A stretch of DNA of 64,000 bases from Echinarachnius parma (GCA_037951105.1 JBAMJV010003016.1:1-64000), one strand, 5' to 3'. Counted from the first letter of the stretch, positions 34,560 to 50,528 are shown. Notes: a model not told the origin generated them from the sequence alone. Made by a program: numbers and translations.

Positions 34560-34980
34560 TACAAATTTGGAAGTTGAACAGTAAATTCATATATGTCCAA
34601 GAAATTATAAGTAACATAAATGCCACCGATCATCTAGCATTTTGAAGAAAATGTGTTAAAAATAGGTGAACTTACACTATTTTACAGATTGCTTGTTCTT
34701 GATTTTAACTATAATGGTGCTATACCTGGATAAAATTCTGACAAAAATTTTTTGCTAAGAAATGATGCCCACTTGTTCGGAAGGACAAAGTGTAACACGA
34801 GTTACTGGAATATATATATCCTCTCCACAAAGATGAAAGGGAACTTTGTAATCATTAGAATGTTAACTTGAAACTCACATCCCAACAATAATCTGCACTG
34901 GAAAAGTTTCAGATTCAGCAGTGCTTAGTATGAGGAGACTATAGTGAAACTGGGTATAATTATCAATAGTATAAGTTAAC
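34560..34980. other. AT-rich spacer
   Basis: Nothing recognised. Confidence 0.4.
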
Positions 34981-34984
34981 CCCC

Positions 34985-35272
34985 CGAGGCGAGAATGGGA
35001 AGGGCCTGATAACGACGAAGTATTCCGAAGGCTACCCGAATGCGCCGAGAACTACCGAAACGCGGCCAACCGAAACGCTACCCGCCGACTAGCTGTACAG
35101 CGCCCATGGGCACCACGCACCATTAGCGTGTGGCAAAAACCGGCAGTTGGAACTCAGACCACAGTGCACGACGGTACGGTTCATGCAAACGCCCACCAAC
35201 CCTTCGGCTTTCTGCATATACTCCCACCGCAGGCCAGTTCGACATGCCGAATCATCGGCAGAGTATCAGTAA
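34985..35272 (+). other. GC-rich island with a donor-like end, unknown
   Basis: CpG- and ccgaa-rich tract ending tatcag|taagtttg. Two frames are partly open; no family recognised. Could be an old coding exon or a promoter relic. Confidence 0.2.
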
Positions 35273-35855
35273 GTTTGCTTACTGATTATATATATTATAT
35301 ACCAATAAAGCGTTCCCACTAGGCTCGGGCCACTGCCCCGGTGGGAACACTTTAAGACTTTCACACTCAAGGTGTGCATGAAGTTCGGCATTTTTTGTTG
35401 TTTTTGTAATGCAAGTTACAGCCCAAAACCTATTGTAAGCATAGAGATGCTACAAGGTTTCGCCACTTGGTTACCTGAATAAATAGCACGAGGCCATGAA
35501 AAATAAATTGTTGTATTGGTGTAACACGCCGGACCCTAAAGTTTTTTTTTATCCGATTGCGATCAATATCTTGATGTATATCGAGGCCAGAAATCGCTAT
35601 CGCGCGAGTATCGCGCTGCATTCGCAATCAATATTTGCTGCACTGAAAACCCAGAAGTGTTGGGGACAGAATGGCTTTTTCCCGGCTAAAATAGCATGAG
35701 TTTCGAGCGGTTTTGGCCAGCACCACCGTGTCAGAGTTTTCCTTTTTTCGTGCTGGCACGCCACCGCACCGCACCGTTTGGGCGATATCCTAGCGTGTTA
35801 ACTTGCAATGCCATAGCCATGCACTGTTTCACCGTTTCATTTAGTGCACGGAAAC

Positions 35856-35990
35856 ATGGCGGCGTATAGCGTGAAGGTCACAGGGAAAGGTAAACCTCTC
35901 TTCAGTGTACTAAGAAGATTTGATATAAATGCAGTTATCGGAGAAATATCTCAAGAACTAGCTGACAATTGGATATTCATACGTAGTTGA
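35856..35990 (+). CDS. Small ORF or first exon in strong start context (MAAYSVKVTGKGKPLFSVLR)
   Basis: gaaacATGGCGGCGTATAGC starts a 44-codon ORF ending at TGA; alternatively the exon ends at GGGAAAG|gtaaac after 11 codons. The ATGGCGGC (YY1-type) context and a GC-richer upstream tract suggest a real transcription start pointing away from NUDT12's 3' end. Identity unknown. Confidence 0.3.
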   Translation: MAAYSVKVTGKGKPLFSVLRRFDINAVIGEISQELADNWIFIRS

Positions 35991-35999
35991 AAAGTCAAA

Positions 36000-36600
36000 G
36001 CGTCTCAGGAAGACAATGGATTATGATCCGTTTACAATCATATAAAGGTATCAAAGCAGCATCAATCTATTGGTTTCAAATTCGTTTATCCCCTTAAAAA
36101 ATCACGTAACCTAGTTGTGAATACTGTAGCAAAACAAAAATATTTCACTCTATTTGTCATGTTAGAATAGGCCTTTATGTATTGAGAAATTTGTGTATAA
36201 AGCCAATGGGCGTTAGTGCTCATGAATATTCATGACTTCCGCCCAAACGAATCCAAGTCTACGAGAACCGCTCGGCCCACCCTCATCTGGCAATAACAGC
36301 ACGGGGGCAGCGGCATCGAGACACGAACCAACACCCCCCTGCCTAGTCAGATAGGGGGGAACGCTACAATACATATTTGATTTTCAAGTTATGGAAGACA
36401 CTTTTTCTGTATTAAGATTCTGCAGTGTGCTACTTTTTCTGTATTAAGATTCTGCAGTGTGCTACATTCTCAGTTTACATTCTAGTAGAAAAATATAATT
36501 GCATATATATATATCATAAAATTTTCAGGTAATTTTCTTTTTAAAACAGACATTAATTAATTCTTTGGTAACGACCATTGCAAAAATAATTAAGATACTT
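36000..36600. other. Spacer 3' of NUDT12
   Basis: Contains a direct 36-bp tandem duplication (ctttttctgtattaagattc tgcagtgtgctac, 36400 and 36434) and otherwise nothing recognised. Confidence 0.4.
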
Positions 36601-36616
36601 CAAGGCAAAAAACTTG

Positions 36617-39681
<3,065 letters not shown>

Positions 39682-39727
39682 GATTCCTGCAGGAGAGTTA
39701 AGAAAATGTATAATTAGCACAGGATAT

Positions 39728-42700
39728 CAGGCCTTAAATTCCGTCATTTTTAGGGCAAGGCCACTTTGTCTAAGGGCACCTTTCACATTTTTTCACTTTT
39801 GGGGGCACCAAGGCCAGTGCAAAGGGCACCAAGGCCGATGGAGCGTAGCGACCGCGCACATGTGCGCGAAGCGCACATCACGAGCGCGAAGCGCGAAGTC
39901 CCTTTAGCCGGGGTCCAGGGCCCGCTTAGGGCCCTGGAAGCTCTGGGGTCCTAGATGCTCTCTGGTGCTATCTGAGCCTATTTTAGGGATCATTTCCCCT
40001 AAAATTCAACACAAGTTTATGGGTAATTTTTGTTTTTTTCACACATGAAAAGTACTGTTCATAAAAAAACACTGAAAAACTTTCGTGAACTATCGTGAAT
40101 CGTGCAGTCTGGTGCATTCTGTGGTGAGATTTTTAACGGTAACCCTATTTATTAATAAGAACTTGGAGTAAGACGATTCCACTCAGCATAACACATACTT
40201 AAACAGGCTCTGGGTAAACATTTTTATCATTACCAGCAAGCAGAGAGGATTATTTATAATTTAAAAAAAATTAAAAAACACTAAATAATCGTAATTTTGT
40301 GACACAAAATCGTAAGGCGGAATTTAAAACAATAAATCGTAATGATTACGCCAAAATCATAATAGTTGGCAGGTATGGAAGACCATTTTCGGGCACTGAA
40401 GACCACTGAAGTAGAAAGTTTTACTTTTTCTATGTCATGTGCATTTTAATATGGCTATGCTTGTCATGGTGAATTTCTGAAATAAAAATACATTTGCAAA
40501 TAATATATATTGTTTCAATTATTTTTAATATACCTGTGCAGTGTATCATTGTTCTACATGCATACCGTTTTTATCTTCTTCTCCGAATTATAGTTCAAGT
40601 TGGAGATCATGCATCATGCCTAGGAGTAGGAGGCTAGGAGCATGCATGTACGCAAGACACCGACTCACGCTTTAAGATACTCAGGAATCAGACTGACGGA
40701 AATAAGCAAACAACCTTTATTTTTCTATACTGTATTTCTCATTTCTGTTTTGATACTAGAAAAAAATGAGGCTTTTGAATGAAAAGTTATATAGGCTTCT
40801 CTCCTGAACCTGTTAAACAATTGTGTGAAGTATATTTAAGTTGCATGCATAAATCAGGAGCATCAGTGAGAAAAATCTGAAAAATCTACATACATCAACT
40901 TACAACTATGTGCCCAGTTCAATGCTTAAATGCATCATAAAAAGGTTTTAAAGTAGGGTGTTCAATGCTGAAAACTGTTCAGCATTGAACACTGTCATTA
41001 TTATTTCATGTTTCATTTATATTGATTTGCTTGATTATGTCCTTTGTAAATAACTTTACTTAGAACATTTTTCTCATTTACCTGTGTTTCATTTGATTTT
41101 GAAGATGAATATATGTGTAATAAAATTCATGTGTGTGTGTGTCTTTTTATTCAGTAATATATTCATCATAATTCACAGCAATTTTATTTTAAAGGAATAA
41201 AAACCTCAGTGGAACACTAAAACTAAAAGAAAGTAAAACCCTTTTTAGTTATCAACATCATGATTCTCAGAAAGAACGGGGGAAAGAGAAGGGGAAATAA
41301 CACTATAGATAGAAAAACAAATACTAATATCTTTACAACAATACAAAATAACCCCAAAAGTCTAAAGCCCGGCGCAGACAGAGCCGACTCGACTGGTTGT
41401 CATTCCGATCGGCTCAGTTTTAGTGCCTCGCGACACACATTTTGCCAGTCGAGAGACAGTCGGATGCCAGTTGGGGCCGATTCAACACGATAAATCTGCT
41501 CCGACCGACCGGGCCCAACTCTAGCCTGATTAAAACCAGTCGGATCGGGTCGAGTCGGCTCTGTCTGCGCCGGGCTTTAGTCTAAGAAGTTGATATATTT
41601 CTGAATTTGATCTATTCGCCCCAAGGGCAAGGCTACACTGAGAAATAAAACATAGAACTGAAAAATTAACAGGATACACAGCATAACAAATAATATAGGG
41701 AACCGTGACCAAATTAAGCGCTAGGCCTAGGTAAGAGTTAGCCAGGTTAGGGAAGGTTGTGCATGTTTGTTTATAGCGATCAACAATAATTTAGACCACT
41801 AAAAGTTTAAAGCACAAATATATTGATTTCAAAACTCATTTGTGCGACTACATCACCGGCATCATGCCATCAGTATACACACTAAATTTCCCCCACAACT
41901 CCGGGCATGGTTGACTATACCAACAGACCTGAAGGTAAAGAAAAAAATCCCGTTTCGGTAGGTTCCCAGTAAAATATTTTGGATTGTGTATCGGCAAAAA
42001 TGCAGTGTTTTAGGCTTATGATTTATCTATCTATATGCCAACAATATTACACATTTTGATTCTTTGGTGGATAAATATACCAATCTGTACGGAAAAATAG
42101 TTATAGACTATCCAGAATTAACTCCGTTTCACACAAAAGGAAATTTTCTCAAAGTAACTTGGACTTCAACTACATGGTTTGTTCGACATCGTTTGTATGT
42201 GCCGCGGGCGGGCAGCGGCGGCTGGGATCGGCTGGCTGACTTGTCTCTCGGCGCGGCGAGACATGAAATGGTTATCAGCTAATCAAGCTGGAGCGTTTGG
42301 ACATCCAAAAAGTCGGAAATAATAATAATTTGTAAGATCTAAACGATGATAAACGATTTTCATATACTACTTACATGATTACATGACATTTGACAGCAAC
42401 ATAACCGCGCTGAATATCGCTATCTCTCTCGAAAAAAAAAGTTACGAGGAATTAATAGTTGAAGTTAGGAAATACGTTAGCACTCGGTTTTCAGTCGTTG
42501 CCAATTTGCATGTGAGCTGAACAGCTATGCGAGATGGTGCGTGTAATACACGTAGTTATCGCAGTCTGCCTATTGGCAATGATCAACCAATAAACGAGTT
42601 TTACGTGTTACTTCAATCGAGCAATCAATTGATTGCTAGCGCGGAGAGATCGTGCTACTGCATGCATGTGCATGCGGTAATTATGATCGTGTGCAATATT

Positions 42701-43024
42701 GCAATGCATGCATAGCGCGAAATATATATTTTTGCCTGTGTTACTATTATCGATCTTCTTCGCGCAACAGCTGACCGATTTGATTTCCGAGACAAGGCAT
42801 ATGGCGCATTTTGCGAAAAGGGCAAGTTTTTAAGACTTTTATGAACTTGAAAATAATGTGAGAAGGGCATGCACGTATTTTGGGAAAAGGGCACGGCGGC
42901 CAGCATGTAAAAAGGGCACAGCCGTTTTGGCCGAGAAGACATGATTTTTGGGCAGGGCATCACGGCCAGTACGAAGGGCATCGGCGGCCTGGCCGTCGAT
43001 GGCCGTCGTGTAATTTATGCCCTG
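39728..43024. mobile_element. DNA transposon, about 3.3 kb, 6-bp GGATAT target duplication
   Basis: Ends CAGGCCTTAAATTCCGTC and, inverted, CAGGGCATAAATTACACGAC; GGATAT on both outer sides (39722-39727, 43025-43030). Subterminal repeats of aagggca(c/t) occur at both ends. Removing element and one duplication restores a NUDT12-upstream sequence matching the neighbouring echo units. No transposase recognised, so probably non-autonomous. Confidence 0.7.
41364..41578. mobile_element. MITE, 215 bp, near-perfect ends, AGTCT target duplication
   Basis: AAAGCCCGGCGCAGACAGAG then CCGACTCGA at the left is exactly inverted at the right. AGTCT at both borders (41359-41363, 41579-41583). High arm identity suggests recent insertion. 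Nested in the 39728-43024 element. Confidence 0.85.
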
Positions 43025-43058
43025 GGATATTAATCATGTTTTGGAGTCTAGGGTCAAC

Positions 43059-43230
43059 TGATCATTTTGAGACCCTGCATCATCCATGATGATGAGAGTT
43101 GTCCAGGTCCACTAACCCCATTATGACGAAACTCATTTAGGATTGCTTCCTTGGGGATGAACTGTTTTAATACATGATTCCCAATTCTTGGAGGGGAAAA
43201 AAGAATATTTGTAATTAGCTCCAGATATTT
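43059..43230 (-). pseudogene. Echo of NUDT12 exon 1, unit 2
   Basis: Plus-strand text runs parallel to exon 1: ccctgcatcatcc, gagttgtccaggtccac, aactcatttaggattgcttc, cttggggatgaac, tacatgattcc. These match the exon's catcatccgtgaaagcttgtcc, aactcatctagg and so on. Indels break the frame. Confidence 0.75.
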
Positions 43231-43993
43231 AATAGTCATCTCTGCACTCCAGGTCCAATGATCACTTTAAACACTGCATAATTTTTGAGAACTTGTTTAG
43301 GTCGCCACTGGTCGCTAACGCTGTAACCGATCATCGGATCGGCATGCTGATCCCGATCCGATCATGGCTTTTTTGCCGTTTTTGCCGATTTCCGATCATG
43401 CAGAAAAGATCGGAGATCGGATCGGATGAAATTTTGTTTTTGTTTTTTTTATGTGTTATGACTTATGTGAAGAAAAAAAAAATCCCGGGAGAAAACCATC
43501 CATTTTCTTTGCAAGAATATCGGAATTGAAATTTTAAAAAGGGACAATCTATATCATTTACTTGAAAAAAATGTTATTTTCGAGATACTCTTTGTTAGTT
43601 TACTTCGTTTTGAAAGGCGAAAATCGGAACAAGACTCGCAAAATTGCTAGTCATTTGAACGATATTCCCGACGGATGTTCACATGAACTCCAGGCCGTCA
43701 GACCCGGCGCGCGCAACGATCGGCGCCGCGCTGGCGCCGTGCATGCATGCGGCCGGCATGCGTGTCCTATGTCGCAAGCTATTATAAATCAATGAATTAT
43801 CGTTTTCATATCCTCTTTTACATGTTAAATTCAGTCTTTTACTGTCGGCCGACTGATAGAGAATGCTGATAAATTATGGAAGAGGACATAAAAACGATTT
43901 GTTGATCTATATAGTCGCCAGCAAGGCCTAAGATTCAGGGGAAAGCTGGTACATAATTATATTAGTATACATGTATAATATAAACTGTAAATT

Positions 43994-44036
43994 TGCACTC
44001 TCGATCTCCCGGTCCCCGAATTCCGGGAGATCGAGA
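43994..44036. repeat. Short perfect hairpin
   Basis: actctcgatctcccgg and its exact inverse flank a 10-base loop (tccccgaatt). Internal to the hAT element. Confidence 0.75.
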
Positions 44037-44209
44037 GTATATAAATTGTTTGATATGTTGTTATTGACTAATGGCGTCAAAATTTAACTATATAAACATA
44101 ATCATAACATGTTTTTTTTTTTCTTTCCTTTTTAGGAAGATGACGGACGCTCCAATTTTGACTTGTGTTGCGCGTGCGAGGACTACATTCGGCCGATCCT
44201 TCTTTCAAT

Positions 44210-45190
44210 TTAAAGAATTATAATTTGTTTACGCTTTGAGTATAAATGTAATGACGAGGAAGATGAGATAAACATGAGCATGGGGGACTTAAAATGATAC
44301 TTATGATAATGCAATTGAAATGTGGTCAGCCAACTCCACCACCCCCCCCCCCCCCCCCCCAATATCAAAAACATAATTCTGTGACCGCTGATTATGATTT
44401 AGTTTCACGTGCGACCATGGATAGTGCGACTATGCGTTTTTGTTATGATTAATAATTCATATGTACTCTTTCTCATGATGATGTTCACATGATATAAATA
44501 CTTTATTATTTCTAGTAGGATGATGGCTCGTGAAAGTGTATACTTGATGATAAACATCATAACATAAATGTCAAATTGAAAATAATGGTGATGATTAGAT
44601 AATTATGATTACAATTGAAATGTGGTCGGCCCCCTCCTCCCACCCCGAAAACATTCTGCGGCCCATGATTATGATTTAGTTTCCGTGCGACCATGCAATT
44701 TTAATTTGTATGTACTCATGATGATGTTCAAAATATAAATACTCTATTATTTCTATGGATGATGGCTTGTGAAATTGTATACTTGATGATCAACATCATA
44801 ATATAAACGTCAAATTGAAAATAATGGCGATGATAAGATAATCATGATAACAATTGAAATGTGGACAATGTGGTCAGCCCCCTCCCCCAATATCAATGCG
44901 GCCCCTGATTATGATTTAGTTTCCATGTGCGACGGGGCGATTTTTATTTTTATGTACTCATGATGATGTTAAAAATATAAATACTTATTATTTCCGACGG
45001 ATGGCGGCTTGTGAAATTGTATACTTGATGAAAAACATCATAATATAAACGTCAAAATGAAAATAATGGTGATGATAAGATAGTTATGATAACAATTGAA
45101 ATGTGGTCAGCCCCCACCCCCAAAATCAAAACATTCTGCGGCCCCTGATTATGATTTAGTTTATGTGCGACCGTGTGATTTTGTATTTTT
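44210..45190 (+). repeat. Tandem repeat of about 240-300 bp, 4 units, inside the hAT element
   Basis: caattgaaatgtggtcagcc near 44308, 44609, 44850 and 45090; each unit also holds ctgattatgatttagtttc, tactcatgatgatgtt and tgtatacttgatga-aaacat. Confidence 0.8.
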
Positions 45191-46832
45191 TCAGGGGGGG
45201 GGGGGGGGGGGCACGCAAATTGGGGAACTGTAATTATTTCGTTCACACTGCCATTAGGCTAACGCTTTCTTCATTTTTTTGTCACACTGTATTGAGGACC
45301 TCCCCATATATTGCAATAATTGTACGTAACGCAATTAAAAATAATAATAAATTATATACTACTTACATTTTATCGGGGAGTTGCCACGACGCAGTTTACA
45401 ATGTTCTTGCTTCGCCCCTAGCTCCATTATAATGGCACTTTGTCCGTCTCGATGTTAGTAATTATTATAATCATCACCAGTCAAACATGCACCATCATCC
45501 TCATCTTCATCATGGATCATTACCATCCTCTTTTTTATCATAATAATCATTGGCATCGCCATCTTCATAATGATCATTCATTGTCATCCTCATCAGTTCA
45601 TCATTTCCGTCATTTATCAATCATATTAGGCGCTATATAAATCGATATTATTGTTATTATTATTATACGGTACATAACAATAATTTATATATTTTAAAAT
45701 ATAATACCCGGTACTCGTTTTGTATCGGGGAGGGGGTGGCAGCCTTCTCACTTCTCAGTAGACTGGGGGAGGGTACTTTGTTTCTTGAGTAGGCCTATAC
45801 GCCGGACGACGGAAAGTTTGGGGGCGGGGGCTATTATTTTTAGTACATTTAAAACATTTCGGATTGTTGAATGACGTGGGGATCGGTATTGGGGCTATTG
45901 GTACAAGTAATTAGCGAACAAACTTATGTACTAGTTGCAAAATAACAAAGCAATACACACTAATCAAATACAAACAAACAAAAAAACACATGTAGCCAGT
46001 GGCGAAGGTGGTCGGACTGGTTGGGGGGGGGGGGGGGGGGCACGAAAATTATTGGGGGTACACCTGTGTATTACTATTACTTTGTTTATTTAAAAAATGT
46101 CCCCTTAATTTTATGTTTTCTATTGTTTTTTTTTTTTCAGAATTATTTACTGCATGTAGCTTATAATACATCATGTACCCAACTTGTTGATCGAGTTAAA
46201 CTGATTCTAAAGGAGAACAAAGAATAACAAAAAAGTTAAATAAACTCCAGTTATTTTTTAGAAAATCAGTCGTGAAAAACAGCAACAAAGAAATCAAAAT
46301 ATCTTATTCTTAATTATTATTTTATACTGAGTAATATTAATAATCAAGCTGCAATTCAATTAAGGAAACAGGATAAAATAAACAAGCGATGCGCAAAAAT
46401 CTGACTGAAAATGCATGCAGCAACAGCATAAAAAAACGATGTCAAACTAAAAACAACAAAATGCAAAAGTTAAGTAACTATAATTATAACAACAACATCA
46501 ACAAAAATAGGTCACATGGACGGAGATAGATCCTGTCGCGTGCTACCTGCGTGCATGCTGCGCCGCGATGCCGTTATAAAGCACGTGAAAGCATAGCCTC
46601 GGGATCCGCTGACGGTCTTCTCCGCCGTATCTCTACCGGTTGGCCACGCTAGCGCCAGCCCTGCGCGATGCACAGCTCCGAGCAAGCAGCCTCGGCGCAT
46701 CCAAAATATTGATTTAAGTCGTCCAAATGGCTTTAATGTTTATAAAAAATACTACGGCGGACTATCGAGTGACCAGAACAAAAATGTGCAGTAAGTAACG
46801 AACCAGTTTTGTTGCAAAGTGATGCAAATTAA

Positions 46833-46871
<39 letters not shown>

Positions 46872-47459
46872 GCCGATCATCCGATCCCGATCATCGATCC
46901 GATTTCGAAGATCGATAAAATTTTGCCGATCCGATCAAACGATCCGATCATCAAGGTCAGTTACAGCATTACTGGTCGCACTATGGTGTCTTGTCCTTGC
47001 CAGGTGATGAACCATTTTGATACATGATTCCCAATACTTGTAGGGGAATAAATGAAATGTATTTAATTAGCACAGGAATTAGTCATCTCTGGAGTCCAAG
47101 GATTAACTTAAGGAGTAATTAAGGTTCTTGCGAGTGAGACCCTGCATCACTATGGCTGCATTATGGTGTAACTCTCAAGTTCTTCCTTGGAGATTGTACG
47201 ATTACCAATTCTTGAAGAGGAGTACTAAAGGAAATTTAAAATCACCATTTCTATTTCGTTATAAAAGATATTTGAATGATTGCTTATGAAATTGACTAAT
47301 AACACTACTTGTATTAGTAACGTAGTGTTCAGATTTAAAACGTATAAGTCACCCTGTCCCTGGCCTGGGGTCTCCTACTTTATACATGTTCTAGGAGAAT
47401 TTCAACCGTCATGTAGCTGTGTACAAAGTTACATGTACATGGCCATAGGTGTACCCGGG

Positions 47460-47740
47460 GGGTTTGACTTTGCCTTTGGGGGTTCAAACACCCCCCCCCC
47501 CTTTGACCAAAAATTGACTGTTTGGGGGGTTCGAACCCCCCCCCCCTTACCACTTGTAGCTGGTCTCGAGACCACATTTTAGCGGTCTCGACAGGCAATG
47601 CCAATGCAATGGTCTCGAAAAAGGATCCTGGTCTCAGTCTCAACATTTTTTGACCGGTCCTGGTCTAGGCATCAACCATTTTGAAGGTACTTATTACTAC
47701 TTGGTCTCAGCTTCAAAAACTTTCTACGGACACCCACCCC
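47460..47740. repeat. Poly-C/G and ggtctcgag repeat, third copy of the 16.5/23.6 kb family
   Basis: gggggttcaaac(C)n, gggggttcgaac(C)n and repeated tggtctcgagacc and ggtctcag phrases. The ACAAATTGTCG part is missing. Confidence 0.6.
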
Positions 47741-47753
47741 CCCCCCGCAAGGT

Positions 47754-48012
47754 ACCAAGGTACCCATTGAATACAATGGGTATTTGAAGACATAAACGGT
47801 ACCCCGGGGTACCAGACAAAAATCCGCCATTTTGTTTAATTATTTATTTAATTTCTAGGGCTGTACTGTGGAGTGTGGGTATAGCGTGCATACAATTGCG
47901 CGCTGCACTGCATGCACAACGCAATAGCTGCGGTACAGTTGGATGCAAGATGGCGCTACACAATGCGGTACCCCGGGGTACAACGCCAACGGTACCCCGG
48001 GGTACCGCGTGT
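47754..48012. repeat. Repeated GGTACCCCGGGGTACC palindrome
   Basis: Full palindromes near 47803 and 47990, a 3'-truncated one near 47968, and ggtaccaaggtaccc at 47754. Confidence 0.75.
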
Positions 48013-48429
48013 CATCATTTCGTATTGGGTGCATGACACGAGTCATGACTCACGAGAAAACAAAATACACTTTGCATAAATTCCCATTTGTCCACGATAT
48101 TATTCAGTCATATTTTGTATCATTTAATTTGTCTTACTTAGTCGAGTCTAAGGTCTCTAAGTCTAAGTTAGAGTTAGACTTCCAAGAATTTCAGAAATAC
48201 ACATTTTATTAACTCTTCGCCTCAGCTACGTCAAGTTTATTGTTAATTGTGACATTGTCATTGTCATTGAGTCAACAATGACGTAACTAAACTATACAAA
48301 CTAACTTTTACATTAAGATTCTGCAGTTTAAATTTGTATTAAAAACAAAAAAATATTATCATCAACTGTCAAGACAAGACTCAGTCTCAGACAAGAGTAT
48401 ACAGCCCTAGGCTAGGCTACCTAAACAAA

Positions 48430-49160
48430 AAAGCTTACCTAAAATATATTAAATGATCCAGTCCAGGACCCGGCAGCTCAGAGTCAGAGGTAGAGCGTTG
48501 CAATGACTGGCAATTTCCTAAATCTTGCTGTTTTCCCCTGTTTTTCTTAGACTACCAGGACAGGTTGCCAAATCTCTTCAGTCTTCACGTCGTCACGCAC
48601 GCGGCATTCAACTCTTTTCTTTCTTAATTAATTGGCGGGAAAATCATCAAAATTAAAGCGGTACGGTAATCGGTACGTTTACGTCTACGGAAGATCGAAA
48701 CGCCCCTGTGAATTGACATCTCGTTACTAAATTCGAGCGTGGACGGTACTTGCTCGGTCTTCGGACGCGGCCGGTGCGGCGGCCCCGCCGAGGGTACCGG
48801 CGGGGAAAAGCAGGCCAAGCCGTTAGCGCAGCGGTACCAGCTGGCCATGCATTTTTCGAGAATATAGCAGCCAAAATTGCGTAATACATTAGGCGTAATA
48901 CAGGCGTTTACTCCACTCTGGCCCCGTTGCTGCACGTCACATGTGCGCGTAACCATGCATGCAATTGTAGAATCTGTCTCCACAATTACAACAAACGACT
49001 GGGAATACGTATTTAGTATGTTGGCCCTAGAGCCAGCTAGGCTATCGTCAATCGGATTTCACCACATTTTCTAACTTTCTGCAATATTTTCTTGGCCAGA
49101 AGTTGAAGTCGTATGCAAGACAATCGGGCAGAGAATCATCATTGCGGTGAAGAATAAAGG
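48430..49160. promoter_or_regulatory. Candidate shared divergent promoter of NUDT12 and EFL1
   Basis: Both host genes need a leader exon upstream of the first coding exon. This interval between them is the most GC- and CpG-rich stretch (48700-48850). On the minus strand a leader-like segment ends at the donor ttttag|gtaagc near 48437; on the plus strand another ends at aataaag|gtaatt near 49160. Inference from splice-site look and base composition only; no TATA box or transcript evidence. Confidence 0.35.
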
Positions 49161-49632
49161 TAATTCGCGATCATCGTCGGTGCGGCTCTACCGCTCTTTT
49201 ACAATTATCTACAACTGCGAAGTGCAAGTATTTTGCATTGTCCCACCTACTAATTTTCATGTATGGTACTTCAGGTCCAAGGTTCCACGCTTGTAAAAAT
49301 AGTCATGACTCTTTGAGTTTGAGGTACCAATTGTTAGTTTACAGACTGAAGTCAATATACAATTATATGTAATATTGTGCTTGTAATTTCGAAGACAATA
49401 CTTTGTACTAGATATGCCATATGGTTAACTGTGATCAGCGCTGTCCGTAGCCGTAGTCGTAGACGTAGTACAGCGCTGTGTGTGACGCGACGTCGCTCGA
49501 AATGTTTGGGTGATTTTGCGACGGGGTGATTTATCAACTTTCCTTTCATTATTTATTAATTTGTTTCAGTTCTAGAAATTAATTAAACCTTCAACCTACC
49601 TTGTATGATATTTAATTTGTTGAAAAAGAATG

Positions 49633-49840
49633 ATAACTTACCCAAAATTGATGATTTTTATGGTAGTCCTTGCTGATATTCCAACTGATCGCGCTGCAAT
49701 GATGACCCCGGAAGCTAGTCGGCTATGCATGCTGCATATGCATGCATAGCCGACGAGCTTTCGGCCGGGGTCATCATTGCAGCGATCAAATGGAATATGA
49801 CACGGACTACTGTCAAAAATCATCAATTTGAAATAAGTTA
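49633..49840. mobile_element. Fold-back element, about 205 bp
   Basis: aacttacccaaaattgatga ... gcaatgatgaccccggaagc pairs with gctttcggccggggtcatca ... ttgcagcgatcaa...aatcatcaattt. Centre tgcatgctgcatatgcatgc. Confidence 0.75.
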
Positions 49841-50452
49841 TCCTTCTTTTTAGCCTCGGTCATTTCACCATTTGGAACATTGAAGTCCATGCATAACATA
49901 ATTCGTAAGTATGAATACTATGAACCCAGATATATAATTTTAACTAACTTTTTCTAAGGTAATGTTTGTTTTTATAAGTGTGTTTGCCGTTATCCTCAGG
50001 GTATACACACTTCAGTATGCCAGGCGCCGTACTTCGCACGGTGCCTGGTTAGCTTTACCATATTGTAAGCATTTCAAGCAGGGCAAAAAATAAAACTTGT
50101 TTTTCCAGGACCAGGGGATACTTTTCAAAATTCAAGCTTGCCTGCACTGCATGAAAATAGCACTGAATTTTTGTTGTTGCAATGAACTCCCTGATGCATG
50201 ATGTCGATGATATTAAGTAGTTGATGACCATGTGACATGGTAACCCATATGGTGATGATGATGAGGAGCAATGATGAAGAGATGCTGCTTGTGCGACAGT
50301 CGGGTGAAACATGCCTGCTCAATAGAGGTGTCGATTTCGGGAGTATTTACCTCCCGGGACTCGCAAAAGAATTTTGGGCGAGTCACGGGTACCCGAAATT
50401 TACCCATTTCTTGATTTCGCTATCGGCATGTCACGCCAGCTGGGAAAAGATG

Positions 50453-50528
50453 TTCATTCAAGTGACAAAAAAGCAAATTTGCTGTATTTTAGAACATGAT
50501 TTATTGTCATTTTTGTCACTTGAATGAA
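50453..50528. repeat. Small inverted-repeat element
   Basis: gttcattcaagtgacaaaaa and its inverse tttttgtcacttgaatgaac bound a 36-bp centre. It interrupts a gggtacccg/cgggactcg-rich repeat that continues at 50571. Confidence 0.7.

Larger units (their letters stand above)
43316..46971. mobile_element. hAT-type DNA transposon, 3,656 bp, 8-bp CTGGTCGC target duplication
   Basis: Ends TAACGCTGTAAC and, inverted, TAATGCTGTAAC, each followed by cgatca/gatgatcggatcgg subterminal repeats; CTGGTCGC at 43308-43315 and 46972-46979. 8-bp duplications and subterminal GATCGG repeats fit hAT. No transposase frame seen; non-autonomous. It sits inside the third exon 1 echo of NUDT12. Confidence 0.8.

Noticed and set aside
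40958..40992. microRNA precursor hairpin
   Set aside because: A perfect 14-bp stem with a 7-base loop is too short for a pre-miRNA.
42655..42981. Minus-strand ORF of 108 residues
   Set aside because: Lies in the aagggca subterminal repeats of the 3.3-kb transposon; the repeated sequence explains the open frame.
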